NCBI RefSeq assembly: GCF_008831285.2
Contig: NC_045139.1
Location: forward strand, 28,685,206-28,749,205
DNA from: Nymphaea colorata
Taxonomy: Eukaryota > Streptophyta > Magnoliopsida > Nymphaeales > Nymphaeaceae
Reading direction: 5' to 3'
DNA length: 64,000 bases
A program made the position numbers and the translations under genes. The notes below the pieces were generated by a model, which did no database searches, had not been told where the DNA came from, and saw only the letters and a program-made list of their open reading frames with translations. Every line of letters starts with the position of its first letter. Position 1 is the stretch's first letter. Of this stretch, positions 22,081-34,500 are shown piece after piece.

Positions 22081-25000
22081 AGATCTATCTGTGGTTGTCA
22101 CACGATTTTGTTGGTTCTTGTTGAAATCTGACCATAGAGATGTGGTTCATTGTTCAGAAATACGTAAATTAAAAAAAAAAAAAAAAACACTACAGTTTAT
22201 CGGAAGACCATTGAAACGAAAGGTAAATTGAAAAGAAGATGGTAAAGCGAAATTAGGAAAACAGTAGATGGAACAGGTAGAAATGCAGTCTGAAATTTAA
22301 CCATTTGCCATGTTGCACTAAGTAACTTACGGTGCTCACCATACCAAGAAGATGCCATTAGTACTCAAAGCTGCCCTCTTCATCTCCTCAATTCCCCGTA
22401 AAGCGAAGTCTGAGTGCTTATCTCAGACACCCAAAGGTTGGTTTATACTGGCCAGATCCACCCCGGTCACTTCACTCTCAGGATTTGCTGCTTTAAGGGG
22501 CTCTTTCTTCGGCTTTCGAAATCTGTTTGTCTCTCTCTTTTGTTAATATAGCTATAATTCTTGTTACAGTAAAGCTTATGGGAGACATGACTTGTTTTGA
22601 GGTTTAATTAATTGTTATACCTCTTTTCTTGCTTCAGTACAGTAAAAATGAAAGGGAATCGAACTGAGGTTTTTCGTTTATAGACTTTACAAACTTGGGA
22701 CTTCCTACACTGTACGGATAGTTCATTTTAATGGACGTACTTTGTTATCAAAGATTTTGCTGTATTTCGGGACAGACTCATTTCAAACGTCGTTCTATTT
22801 ATACTAACTACACTTGATATGCATTAGTTTTCTATTGGCTTGAATGCCCATGAGTGGTTTTCAAATCGTCCTTTGTGGGCGTCTTTATACAGAAGCTAGC
22901 GCCTGCACCTGTTCACTTTTCTACTACAGGTTGAGTTTGTGTAGTCTTAGACATCCATGCATTATGAAACCTAAGTAGGAAAGGGATCCTAATATCTCTG
23001 TTCTTATTAACTTGTAAGTAAAGGACCTAGATGATACTGCTTTTAGATGATCATTTGACAGGCATCAGGTATGGGTTTGAGCGGAATTGGGCCTACAAGT
23101 GCCTGATAGATGTGAGAGTTGGTGAAGGCTTGACTTCCTGATGATTAGTTATGCATATGTGGGCTTTCATTTATGAGTATGACAATGGTCTGGTTCACTA
23201 AAATGGATTTCTTTTCTGTCATAGAATATCAACATATTTTTGTAAACAGGTGTTCTTGAGGTAAATTTTAGTTTCGTCAATTCATAAATGACTCTAATTC
23301 TAATTCGTCATAAAATTTCGCCAGTTTGTTAATCAATCAATTCAGCCGATTCTCTAAATCATGCAGCTGACAAATTTGTTTCTGGAAATAGCTTTACCAA
23401 TATTGATACAAATTAACCCTTACATACTGATCTGGAAACGAAGTCCAAAAGCTTCATTTTCCTTTTCCTTTTCTTTTTTTTTCTTTTTTTTTTTTTGGTT
23501 ACTTCAATTTGCTATATTTGAAATCTTGGTCGAGTGTAATGTCACTATATTATTATGTGGATTCGTACTGAAGGAAGAAAGGCTCGCTTCAACCTTTCAA
23601 TTGGTCATTAAGGTGGGATGTATTGGAACGTTGGCAGACCGTGATCCAGCTTTTCCAGTCATCAAAGTAAGATGATCTCTATGAGTTTGGAAGTCTCAAG
23701 CCCCTAGGTACATGGCCAGGTAAATTGAATCCTCTTTGGAAGAAAAACAGGAACTTTCTACTAACTTTAGGTACTGTTAATGGTAATCTGTGTTTCAAGA
23801 TGTCAAGAAGTGGGTGAACCAAATGTCGTGCTCTTTGAGTTAGGCAAGTTGGGCAGAATATGAGGAGCAGATCGTGTCGATGGAGATGCACTTCGTACTA
23901 AACTCCTGGCTTAAAATTTGAAGGTCAATCACCTTAGCCATAACGTGGATAGAATATCCTGTTTGTGATTAAATTGACATCTTATAATTTCGTAATCGAA
24001 ATCTTCTGATACGTAAATTATAGATACACCCAAAAAAGGTGGTGCTGCAAGGCTGAAGCAAAAGTTTCGTGCCTGGGTCCATCAAAATAAGCAACTTAAA
24101 CCGGCTTGGTTCATTTTGTGCATGGGATGAGTGGCCCTTTCAATTCCCGTGCGCATGATTCCATGTGTATGTCAAAACTGGCGAGTCTACTTTTACTGCT
24201 GATGCGCTTGAAGGTTGTTGTCTGGCTCCCCTGAGACAATATCTACTGTTCGGATGATATGGTTCGAAGCTACAGAGTTTCCTCATGGCATTTCTCCTTG
24301 TTATTGCTCTTCGAGTAAAAATTAAGAGAACCTCCACCTTAATTTTAAGGGTGGTCGCCAAATCCGCCACTGTTGACACAGCTTAATAAACAAAAAAAGG
24401 GAAATACTAATCGCAGCGATGCATGCACTCTAACGAAAGGTGTCAGAGGTGCGTACTCCACATGACAAGTGCCATGAGCTTGAGCTGATGATTCACACCA
24501 ATGGCCGGCAGGGGGTTTCTCAGAGCAGACAACATGACAGATGATTAGCAGCCTCGTATTCAATTATTTCAAGCATCTCATAACCTTACTAGGTAGTCAG
24601 GCTCAGACTCTTAACCAACTTTGGCACGGAAAGCTGGCCACAGGTTCTGAACCACTAAATCAAGAACCATAATTACGTCCTTAGTCACTTTTGCTCATGA
24701 AAAGCCACTTTGAACAATTTTGGAGTGATAAAATTGAAAAACGAAGTGCCGCTAGGTGAAAGGAGGAAGGGGAAAAGTCACTGAGAAATGAAAAGGAAGA
24801 GGAAACAAGATATCTCCAAACACCATTTTCCCTTATTAAACAACCACAAAATATACAGTCTTATGCATCCACTTCTTCAATATACCAAGGACGAATTGAG
24901 AGAAAAACTGCTTACACCGTTACCATCTTGACCTTCTTCATACAGGGATCAATATGGTGGAAAAGAAAGAAAAACACTTATTTTTCTCTCTGCATCTATA

Positions 25001-25267
25001 TATGCAAGCTGGTGGCGGGTGGTAAATATAGCCTCTGCCACTTTCGCTTGAGTACCAAATGGGCACGCGACAAACTTAAGACACAGGCATGACCATTAAC
25101 CGGTCAAGAATGATTAGAAAGGCCACCTTCCAAGAGGAAGAGGAAGAAAAGAACATTAAGGAGAACATAAATAATTTTAACTGCATACTGCTTTGCTCGA
25201 GGATGTGACTCGGATTAATGAAGGGGATGCCAAGGAGAGCTGAGGGCTTATATATGGTGAGTTTGTT
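21847..25267. other. Intergenic DNA without a supported gene
   Basis: Contains a GA microsatellite (22052-22079), an A run near 22170-22186 and a T-rich patch near 23460-23500. A frame at 22352-22546 begins with ATG but has no recognisable domain and no splice context. A short segment at 23570-23670 reads as a possible exon, but I cannot assign it. The last few hundred bases are the 3' flank of the expansin gene. Confidence 0.5.
22052..22079. repeat. (GA)n microsatellite
   Basis: About 13 GA units with one interruption near the right end. Confidence 0.9.
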
Positions 25268-26914
25268 TCAGTAAAACTGGCGACCGCTGTAGGTCTGGCC
25301 GAAGGACCAGCTTGGAGGGGCGACGTTATAAGAGACCACATAACGGCCATCGCTGGTGACGACCTTGAAGGAGAGGGCCTGGCCGTTGAGGTAGCTGTTG
25401 CTCTGCCAGTTCTGGCCCCAGTTCCTGGACATGGCCTGCCATCCGGTCCTCGACCCTTTGATGTAAACTGCATGGACGTCCCCTGCTCCACCGACGTTGG
25501 TTATAAGCACCAGGTTGAAGTAAGCGTGGCCGTTGATCGTGAATCTGATTCCACCCCTCTTTCTGCACGCTACCCTGTTCCAAAGCATCGAGTGAGAATT
25601 CACAATTCTGTATACCATACACCCATAGACAGAGAAAGAAAGAGCTTTGAAGCACAACAGGGAGAGGGATTGATCGTGTTTCAAAATAAATTAGTCTAGT
25701 ACATTAAAAAAAATTGGAGTAAAAAAAAAATACTACAAGGATTGTATTTGCCCTAAGTAAAAAAGAAGGGAGGGGTTGGAAACTTGGAATCCAGTACATG
25801 TAAAGCTTAATAAATGGGGAAAAAGACTAAACCGAAAAGCAGAGAAAGCAAGGGGAGCAAATCTCGACCCCACACTTCTCATCCCCTTTACTCTTTTTTC
25901 TTTCACTATCAAGATACGACTACAAGCGTCGGAAATTTCTTTTTCCTTCTTTTTTTCCTCTTTGGTGAGTGTGTCGGTGGCGTTGGACTTGTCTAAAGCA
26001 GACAGAAACAAAGGGAAAGCCAAAAGCTTGGTTAATTTGGACCACCAAAGCTCGAATAACTGAAAAGTCATTGAATCGAAATTCAGCAGTAAGCTTGTGC
26101 GAGCAGGAAAACTTGTTAAGTATTGTAAGAGTGAATACATAGGAATAGGAAACAGAGGACAAAAGCAAAACGACCAGTGCTGAATGATGAACATTATCAT
26201 CGGGAAACAAAAATGGGAACCGGAAAAAATTTTGATGATTCTATTGTGGACTACTCTACTGGAGATGCGATGTAATGTGGCAGGCAACTCATGACATGCA
26301 TGCATACATGCGTACCTTCTGAAAACAACAGGGACAACACCAGCTCTGTACTGAGCTATGCGCTGGAAGACTGGCTGAGAGAGGTCAAAATGCTGCTGGG
26401 GGGGGTTGCACCAGCCGCCGGCGTTGTTGGGCAGGCCATAGTTTGGAGGACAGAAATTGGTGCCGGTCACCACGATGTAACCGGGAAGGCACATTCTGCT
26501 ATTCACACACTTGATCATATAACAAGACCCGCAGCTAAGCCCACCGTTAAAGAGCGCAGAGCTCAGCGCCGCTGTGTTAGTCCCATAGCCCTGGCTGTAA
26601 AGGTTTCCGTACCCACATGCACCACCTGCATATATGCGAAAAGGAAAAAAGAAAAAAAAAAAAAAAACAAGCTCTTAGTGGTACACAAACTTTCGGCCAC
26701 GCTAACTTGTAATTCACGCTGAATTTCATGAGAAACCTGCCACATCTAGCTTAATTTCTCATGCTTCTTTCTTTCTTCACATACCCATTGTCCCGGAGGC
26801 ATCGCCGCCTCCATAGAAGGTCGCACGCCCAGAGGTCCAGCCCCATCCATAGCCATAAGCACTCGGGAACAGCGGAAGAAGAAAACAGACTAGAAAGATC
26901 CCAACGGACGCCAT
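25268..26914 (-). CDS. Alpha-expansin (EXPA family), secreted cell-wall loosening protein
   Basis: Expansins loosen cellulose-hemicellulose contacts during growth without hydrolysing the wall. There are three exons with GT-AG borders: 26785-26914, 26316-26625 and 25268-25574. They join in frame to 248 residues plus stop, as expected for EXPA. Residues 1-22 ([21 protein letters not shown]) form a signal peptide. Domain 1 (GH45-like fold) has [20 protein letters not shown], the cysteine series of alpha-expansins, [20 protein letters not shown] and the HFD motif in QQHFDLSQP. Domain 2 has the aromatic surface set ([33 protein letters not shown]). One oddity: the usual CVN-x-PxWC segment is CVNSRMC, one residue shorter and lacking the Trp. 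Intron 2 is about 740 bp. Subgroup within EXPA was not determined, so no gene number is given. Confidence 0.95.
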
Positions 26915-27200
26915 TCCCTGAAAAGGATAGAGACACACAGGTTCAGCCTTCAGACACAAAGATTTATTCATATATATGGAACCAAAAGTTAATGTCATAC
27001 AGTAGCATGCAGCACTGCTGATGAAGAATGAAGTGCAGGAAAATTATGTGAGAAAGGGATTACATACCAGTTGATCGAGGGGTAAAGGAGCAGGAGGGCG
27101 GGAAGAAAAGGAGAAGGGTAGTGTGCATGTGGGAAGAAATGGTGGGGAAGTTAAGATGAATAAATAGAAGTTGGGGAGGAGTAGGGCCGGCCGGGTCGCT
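26915..27200 (-). promoter_or_regulatory. Expansin leader with probable 5'-UTR intron, and core promoter
   Basis: Just upstream of the ATG lies a strong acceptor (CCTTTTCAG/GGAATGG; last intron base 26918). About 150 bp further up is a matching donor (CTG/GTATGT; 27068/27067). Together they suggest a leader intron at 26918-27067. An AT-rich CTATTTATT box near 27162-27170 is a candidate TATA element for a start around 27130. All is inferred from motifs and spacing. Confidence 0.45.
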
Positions 27201-30200
27201 TCTTTTATCAACGGGCCGTAGAAGTTGCGATCCAAGAGGCCATCAGCTGACTGAAGCAGGGTGATCTTGGCGGGGAGTGAAAAGGGAAGGAGAAAAAACA
27301 ACCTGCAGCTAAATGCAGACCAGTTGTAAGTTTGAAAAGATACCGTCGGTCCTCCTTCGCCGTCCACGGCGGTTTTGGAGGGGAGACCGCGTGGTTTTGG
27401 GGAGGGGGGGACGCCCATGTGATGAAAGAGAGAAGCGGCCCCACCAAATTAAAAGCGGTATTCTTCCTTTTCCGGTCTCCTAAACATACTTCACCGGTTC
27501 ACTTCCCTGCTCTCTTTAATACTCCTCCTCCTTCTTCCTCTCCTATTTTCACCATCCCATACGATCATACTAACGTTACCTTACGCCGTCCCCGTCCGGT
27601 TAAAATTTTTAGATGCCCTAGATTTCTTCCTTACCATCCATGTCAAAAACTTGTGCCATTTACTTATGGTTGACTTCGTCCGCAAACAAAGCGATTTTCT
27701 TGTAAGTTTCTGTAATCCGCCATTTGTAGTACAGCCTTTTTACTGTACGTGAACTTGAATGCGTCACATGGCAGTTTTCTTCTGAATCTGATATAAAGGC
27801 TACCACGTACTTGAATAGTTAAAAAAAAAACACCTTTACGTTTCCCCATGCGCTTGACTGTATCTGTGGTAAAGTAAGGTTAATTTCCTGGATTTATCAC
27901 TCGATAGCTAGGTCGTTTATACATATGTGTTGTGGGGAGGAGTTCGTATGAGTCGTTGAATTTGACTTTCCTGAAACAGATCAAGAATTATATATGTGTC
28001 TGCGTATTGGATGGATCTCTCTTGAATCTGATAAGAGTCGCTAGCATTCCTATCTCACTCGAAAATGCAGGTGCTGCTGCGTCCCAAGAAAAAGATGGAA
28101 GAATCTCAGAAACGAAACGAGGAAGGAAAACGCCATGTTATTCGACCCATCTCTCTCTCTCTAGGCCTGTTACCAGCACGTGGATGATGCATTAATCTCT
28201 GAACCATACAGCTAGCAAAAAACGTTGATGTCACACGCAAGCCAAGCCGTCATCTTTTATATCTGATTCTATCTATCTATCTTAATGACCCTGCAGTTTT
28301 TTGTTTTTCCTTTTTCTCTGCCTTTACTGTTTTATGAAACGGACACACTTTTCTCCTCTCCCTCCATCACCACCTCAAGGTGGAATACAGCGCATGCTAT
28401 CTTATCACCCTCTCCATATATATTTATATACATGTCCTTCGGCGTTCTCTTTGAGAAACAGATCCGTTAGTGTAAGCGCATACAAGGCGTGAAGGTCTTG
28501 ATTATTTCTTTAAAACATTTTGACCATAGAGCTTTAATGTCCTCAGTTAATTAAAAAAAAAAAAAAAAAAAAAAACTTTTAAAAAGAAATGAAGAAGCAG
28601 AAATGGGCTTATTTTAGATTAGCACATTTAAGTGTGCAAGTAAGATACGGAGAACATCGAAATTATTATACAGGTAGCACTTCCGCCTTGAGGCTTAACA
28701 ATTAAAAAAGATTGTCGGCGGGAGATATGATCTAGTAAAGAGGGGGCCGGGTAGTGGTACGGTCGAATATCGATGACGCTGAATTATCATCTGAAAGCGG
28801 AGAAGCTGTAAACTGCCATGTGACGGGCGACAGCCAGCTTCCACACTTGCGATTTCTTTGTGGGGTTATGCTTGCGAAGGAATATCAAATTCACTCATGC
28901 CTGGCTTCAGCGAATTGAGAGCAAAAATTAAATTAAACCCGCATGATCCTTAACCTAAGGAGAATTTGTACCTTCTCATCCATTATAAAACAACATATAG
29001 GAAGAACATGCATCCCACACTCACTGTTAACAATTCCACTGCAAGCGTTTACACGGGAGAGATTTCTTTTCTGGAGCCCACCCTTTGCCTGGTAATCTTG
29101 CTTTAAGGGAAAAAAGAATCACCATTTGCAATTTTTTAGCAAAAAAAACGGTTAGATAAAAGCTTGAAGTAAAAGTTTGGTTAACAATGAAAAAAGAAGT
29201 AGCATTTCAGTACACTACCTTATTTGACAGTTTTTACGGACGAATGAGCATAAATTAAAAAAAAAAAAAACCGAAAAACTCCACAAAAACATTGATCTCT
29301 TTTTTTTTTTTCAGAATTATAAGCATATAAAGCTAGTGACGTAAAGGAACACGAATTGCTTTGCAGCTCACTCACGGATATCGCACATTGGCAATAACTC
29401 GATCTCGACCGTTAATTAGCATCCATTTCTTGGGTGGCAGGCTATGACCAAGACGAGCGATTTGAATTGAATTGCGACCAAAAGCGCTAATAATTTGCTC
29501 CATAATTTGCGCAAAAAAAATGTACCTACCCATAACAGTTTGACGTTGCGACTCATGGGCCCTTCCATCTCTCGACGATGACTATTGAGTTCCCGTCGTG
29601 GCACCAAAGTGTGTACAAGCATGAGTTGGATGCACTTCGTTTTTTGGATTGGTTAATTGTAGAAATAAGCATTATTATTATACTTATATGTATACGTAGA
29701 TAACATATGCCTATGTAGTTGAGACTTAGAGACAAAACCCACTTTTTTTAGACCGATTCGATTCATTTTCCCTCCCACATCAGCGTCCGTCAAAACTATG
29801 TGCGCGAGTCTTTTTCCTTTTTCTTCGTTTGTGGGGGAGGGCACTGGGCACTGGGCAGATACCAAGTTGCGGTTAAGATCAAAAGTAACTAGGAGGCACA
29901 TTCTAGCCAACCATGCTAATTGCTTGTTAATTTTACCTTCACACCAGTACATGTGCTGTGAGTGAGCCGGCGATAAGACAGCAAATAAAGAGTGTCAAAT
30001 TAAAGTTTCGACGTTGCTTGTCTTCGTTGTTTGAGTTTTCGTCTTCGTTCTCGGTATTATCCCAATATTTAGTGGTAAAAATTTCACATTCAACTAAGAA
30101 AACATAACCTAATTAACTAATCGCTTTGTTAAGTATCATTATGTCTTTAGGATGCCTCCCTACATAAAAAGCTTGGATCCTTTTTTTCCTTTGCTTTGCT

Positions 30201-31487
30201 TTGAAGGGAGTGCTCTTGGATGATTAATTGAAAGCAGTTGGTGAAGAAGAAGGGGAGACGGGAAAAGTGACAAGCGGGGAAATGATAACTTTTATAATGG
30301 TGAAAGTAACCCTAGATCTTGTGGTAGCTGCTGGGGATCTCTCCAGCATCAGCAGAACAAAGAGGAACGGATGCAAAAGACTTGTCGCCGGCCGGTCGTC
30401 CTTTGGACCAGTGTCAGTACTCATGTCTTCGATCGAGAGCCAGGCCCAGCCTTCTATGGACCCCATATATAATGTCGATCCCTAGTAACTAGTTAAATGC
30501 CCATGTACATGCTTATGATGCTGAATGTTCTTTTCCGTTATGTATGTATGTATGGTGTGTACATGTGCGCAGGCTTAATTCTTTTTAAGAGCTCTTCTTA
30601 TCAACTGCCCAGAAAGAAAGAAAAAAAGAAAAGGAAAAAAAACATAAAAATTGAGGGCGCTACTCTATGGATATCCGTGGCACTTACATGGTTGGGCCTG
30701 TGTGATCTCAATGCATGTCGTAGGTCGTCAAACTTGTAGCATGGCAACCCTATACATTTCTCATTAATTAAACGGATATCAAGCTCATGAGACTCATTCC
30801 TAGATCTTAGAATTAATGCCGAAAGCTTGTCCTGCTTGAGCTTGGGTATGTTTTCTTTATTCTTTGTTTAATACCCGAAATCTAGCTTGTTTATGCAATC
30901 TAATGAATCTTAATGCATACTTTCTGTAACTTTTAATGTAAATGTTACGTAGGGGACGCAAGGCACCCGTGATTACCCTGATCATTAACTAATCACGGAT
31001 TGAATCAGTGAGATGGCCGTGTAGTTTCTTGATCAGCTTTCATTATTAAAGCTCTGCAGGGGACGTCAGAAAGCAACAAATTAACTGCGAGCTGGGAAAC
31101 TTTAATTTGGAAGCGAGACTTGATCATGTCTCACGCGCAACTACATGTTTTATGAACATGGGGGGCATGAGAAGGGGAGGAAGCGTCGGTGATCAGGCTA
31201 GTACAGATCTAGCAGCTAGCAGTGGGGCGCAACCTACTTTCAGGCTTAATTTTCCCAGTTAAAGCAGAAGCTGACGCCTTTGCATCACAAACTGAGGACC
31301 AAATCCTTCGGTTTCCTCGCCTTCTCCACAGCATGCAGCGTCACCTTCCTTTGCCTTTGTGTCTGTCGCTTTCTTACCCTTTAGTCCTTAATTAATTTAC
31401 GTCCACACCAGAATTTTTAATTCAAGCCCTGCTTGATGATGGGAGAACAATTAATTACTGTGATGGATTTCTTCCAGTTAAATGAGC
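27201..31487. other. Gene-poor intergenic DNA
   Basis: Contains a pyrimidine/purine-biased stretch upstream of the expansin gene (27300-27550), a 23-base A run (28553-28575), shorter A and T runs near 29255 and 29300 and a purine-rich patch at 30600-30640. Open frames are short and compositionally biased. No gene, RNA or mobile element could be supported. Confidence 0.5.
28553..28575. repeat. Poly(A) run, 23 bases
   Basis: A homopolymer run. No coding or LINE sequence is recognisable immediately upstream, so it is not assigned as a retroposon tail. Confidence 0.9.
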
Positions 31488-31512
31488 TATATATATATAT
31501 ATATATATATAT
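31488..31512. repeat. (TA)n microsatellite
   Basis: About 12 TA units. Confidence 0.93.
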
Positions 31513-34500
31513 CCTGCAAGTCTGAGTCATTTGAATTTAGATTTTCAAGAAGCAGTCAAACGGCGAGTCAGGAACCTAGTGGAGCGAGCTTGGTCAGCTC
31601 TTATTTTATGACTCTCTTCCTCCACCGAGCAATTTTCAGTTGGATTCTAAGTTTCTAACCCATTTTTTTTTATCTAACCTGGCGAAGAATGAATATCCTA
31701 AGTATACGTATAAGGTTGGGAGGGAAAAACATCATAATTTCATTTACCAAATAAATGTTTTGATAGTTTCAAGATAGCAGTTTCACATTGATAAAATATT
31801 GAAGGTTACATAAAAATCTTGGAAGCCTGTAAAAAAAAAATGGTTAAGAGTTGCTTTTTCCCATGACTTTTTTTTTTCCAACATTAAGATCTCTCTCTCT
31901 CTCTTAACTACCTTGAAAGAGGACGCGTCTGAAGGAGGAAGCTTCTAAGAATGCCCACAGTACTCCAAGAACTACTTGTGCCAATTGACTATCTGCATTC
32001 CAACTTGATTTAGAAGTTGGAGAAGCGAAGGTTTTAAAGCGCCGTGATCAGCGCAATCGATCTGCTACCGATAGATTTGAGCTGCTACAGGTCCACGCGG
32101 TAGCCCCCCTGATTGTGGAGAGGTTGAAAGGTCATAAATCTCGAGACAGCAGCAATCCAGCGGACTGCCCACCTCAGATTTTCTGAGTCTCCTTCGTCCC
32201 ACACAATCCGTATACAGATCCGATCTAATCACAAGAGGGAGGAGGGGAAGCTCTCGATTTCAATAATTCGTAGTTTCGGACAAGTTGTCTAAGACGCATG
32301 TCGCCTAAAGGCTTGTCAAGGGTTTGAGATGCCCAGGTCTACTTGGGGCTCCCCACGGGACATTCATGTCCTTAAAGATACACCATCAACATATATATTA
32401 TATAGTCTTAATTAGTTGAATTATGTATGTACCTTTTAGAAAAATAAAATGTCGGACTAGGTATGACTTTCTTGTTAACAAATAGATTTTGGGCAGTTCA
32501 ATTTTTTTGAAAAAACAATTCCTTCGTTTTCATTTTTTTAATTTCAGGTTTCTGCTTTTCTTTACACTTTTTTTCTCCATTCAGATATGGTTAGAGTAGA
32601 GTAGAAGTACGCAGTTGGGCAACTTGCTAATGTTGTCGTGGAGCGAGAGAGAGAGGGAGAGTTTGAATTGTAGAAGCAGGAAGATTCCGACCAATGGTCC
32701 TCCGGCTTGATTAAAGGGAGGAAAGTTCCATGAATCCCGCAATCAACGGAAAGCCGGAGCAAGGAATTAGTGAGAGGCAGGGCTGGGGTGCTGTGCTCTC
32801 TGTGTGTGTGTGTGTGTGTGTAACTTGGCGCTAACAATTAACAGTGCAAGCTTCTCTTCCCTTGCGAACAGCGTTCTTTCTGGGTGACTGGCAAGAAATA
32901 CGACCACGTTTCGGCACTACCACAAACCGTCACTGCCTAGCTTGTCCGAATGTCCGTTTGATTACTTTAGGTGCGCAATGATATGGTGTTTATGTGCAGT
33001 ACTTGCACCCATATAAAGCAAAAAATATTTTTCTATAATTAATATTTGTTTTTCACATTGTGTATAATACATATTTATAGCAAAATACAAACTTTAGATC
33101 ATGAGTATAAATATGGACATCTTAATAAGTTAACTAATTTTTAAGAGTTAAATTAGATGAGATGATCCGTGATATCATTTTTGTTAAATAAATCTTGTTA
33201 GGTTTATATCATGTAAAGTTTATCACAAATAATATAATAACTTCTTAGTCATGGTTTTTACAATATATGCAAGTGTGGATACTTGGGGAGCGGGAGCAAT
33301 GATATTGTAGACATATAACTTGTACAGACAAGGTTGCCATGGTACTGTGATCTATGGAAGACCTAGTTTCGTTGCACACCGAAACCCGATACAAGTAGCT
33401 TCGCCCAAAGAGTCAATTGATGGAAATAAAAATCTCGGTAGCTCCTCCTTCGTATTTTACTTTCACTCAACCTGCATTCCGTCTAGACCTGAGGCACCAG
33501 TGTTAGGAAAGCAACCTACAACAGATATTCAAAAGAACACCAAGATTGAAAACCGCACCAAATCTTGCATATATATCCATCAAATAAATTCAGAAGATTA
33601 TTAATAACACTATATATAATTTCCCACGGGTCTCTCCTTTTCTGTAATTTCTTCTGGTTCTATAAAAAAAGCATGTGTGCGCCAAAGAGTTCATTCATGT
33701 GCTGTAAGAATTATCACACAGCCACCGTATCTCTACCCACCTCGTTGTTTAAAGAAAAAAAAAGCGACATCCAGTAGTTGGAGTATCCTCTGCTTCAATA
33801 TGTGTGTGTGTCTGTTTCCTCTCGCATTACAGAGGTTCACCAGTGTCTGTAAATGAAGAAAAATACTTGAATACTCGTTCAAGTACTAAATATTATGTCC
33901 TTGTTCAGTTCATCTTACTCTTGCAGACTCATTTATTCACGATCAAATCCTTTCTTTATAAGATAAAATCGTGTTACTAAGATCAAACTCATCAAAGCTA
34001 TATTTTCTTTTTTCTCCGTTAGATAAGTAATTTCAATCTTGAGGTTATCGCCACACCTCCCGATCTATCCACTGGGCGCAGCTTGAACGTTGGTGGGGTT
34101 CACGGGCAGCACCATGCAGTCCCCACTGTCAGTGTTTGCCGAGTCAAATGAGTGCAGCTCGCTTAATTTGTAGCTGCAAATTTTTGAATAAATACAACTG
34201 CAGCTGTCGGCTACATATCAATATTGTGGACATGATGCTTCTGCTACTTGTAGTTTCCCTTTTGCCATACTTGACCTTCCGCGGTAACTACTTGTGGCGA
34301 TCTCCCCTTTATGCGTTACAAGAAAAACGACAGCCGAAATAACTATGCATGATAGCACTTCTCTCATAAATGTTGAAAAAAAAGGAATGCCATTCATGAT
34401 GCCGACAGATACGAATCACCCACATGTCTACTTGGTATAAAGGCACTCATGCAATCTTTTAATACTTAATCCGCTCTTTATCACTTGGTTTTTCCTGATC

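Noticed and set aside
22352..22546. ATG-started frame of 64 codons (plus)
   Set aside because: No recognisable motif, no conserved context and no partner exons found; length is within chance.
26291..26722. Plus-strand frame of 143 codons
   Set aside because: It is the antisense shadow of expansin exon 2.
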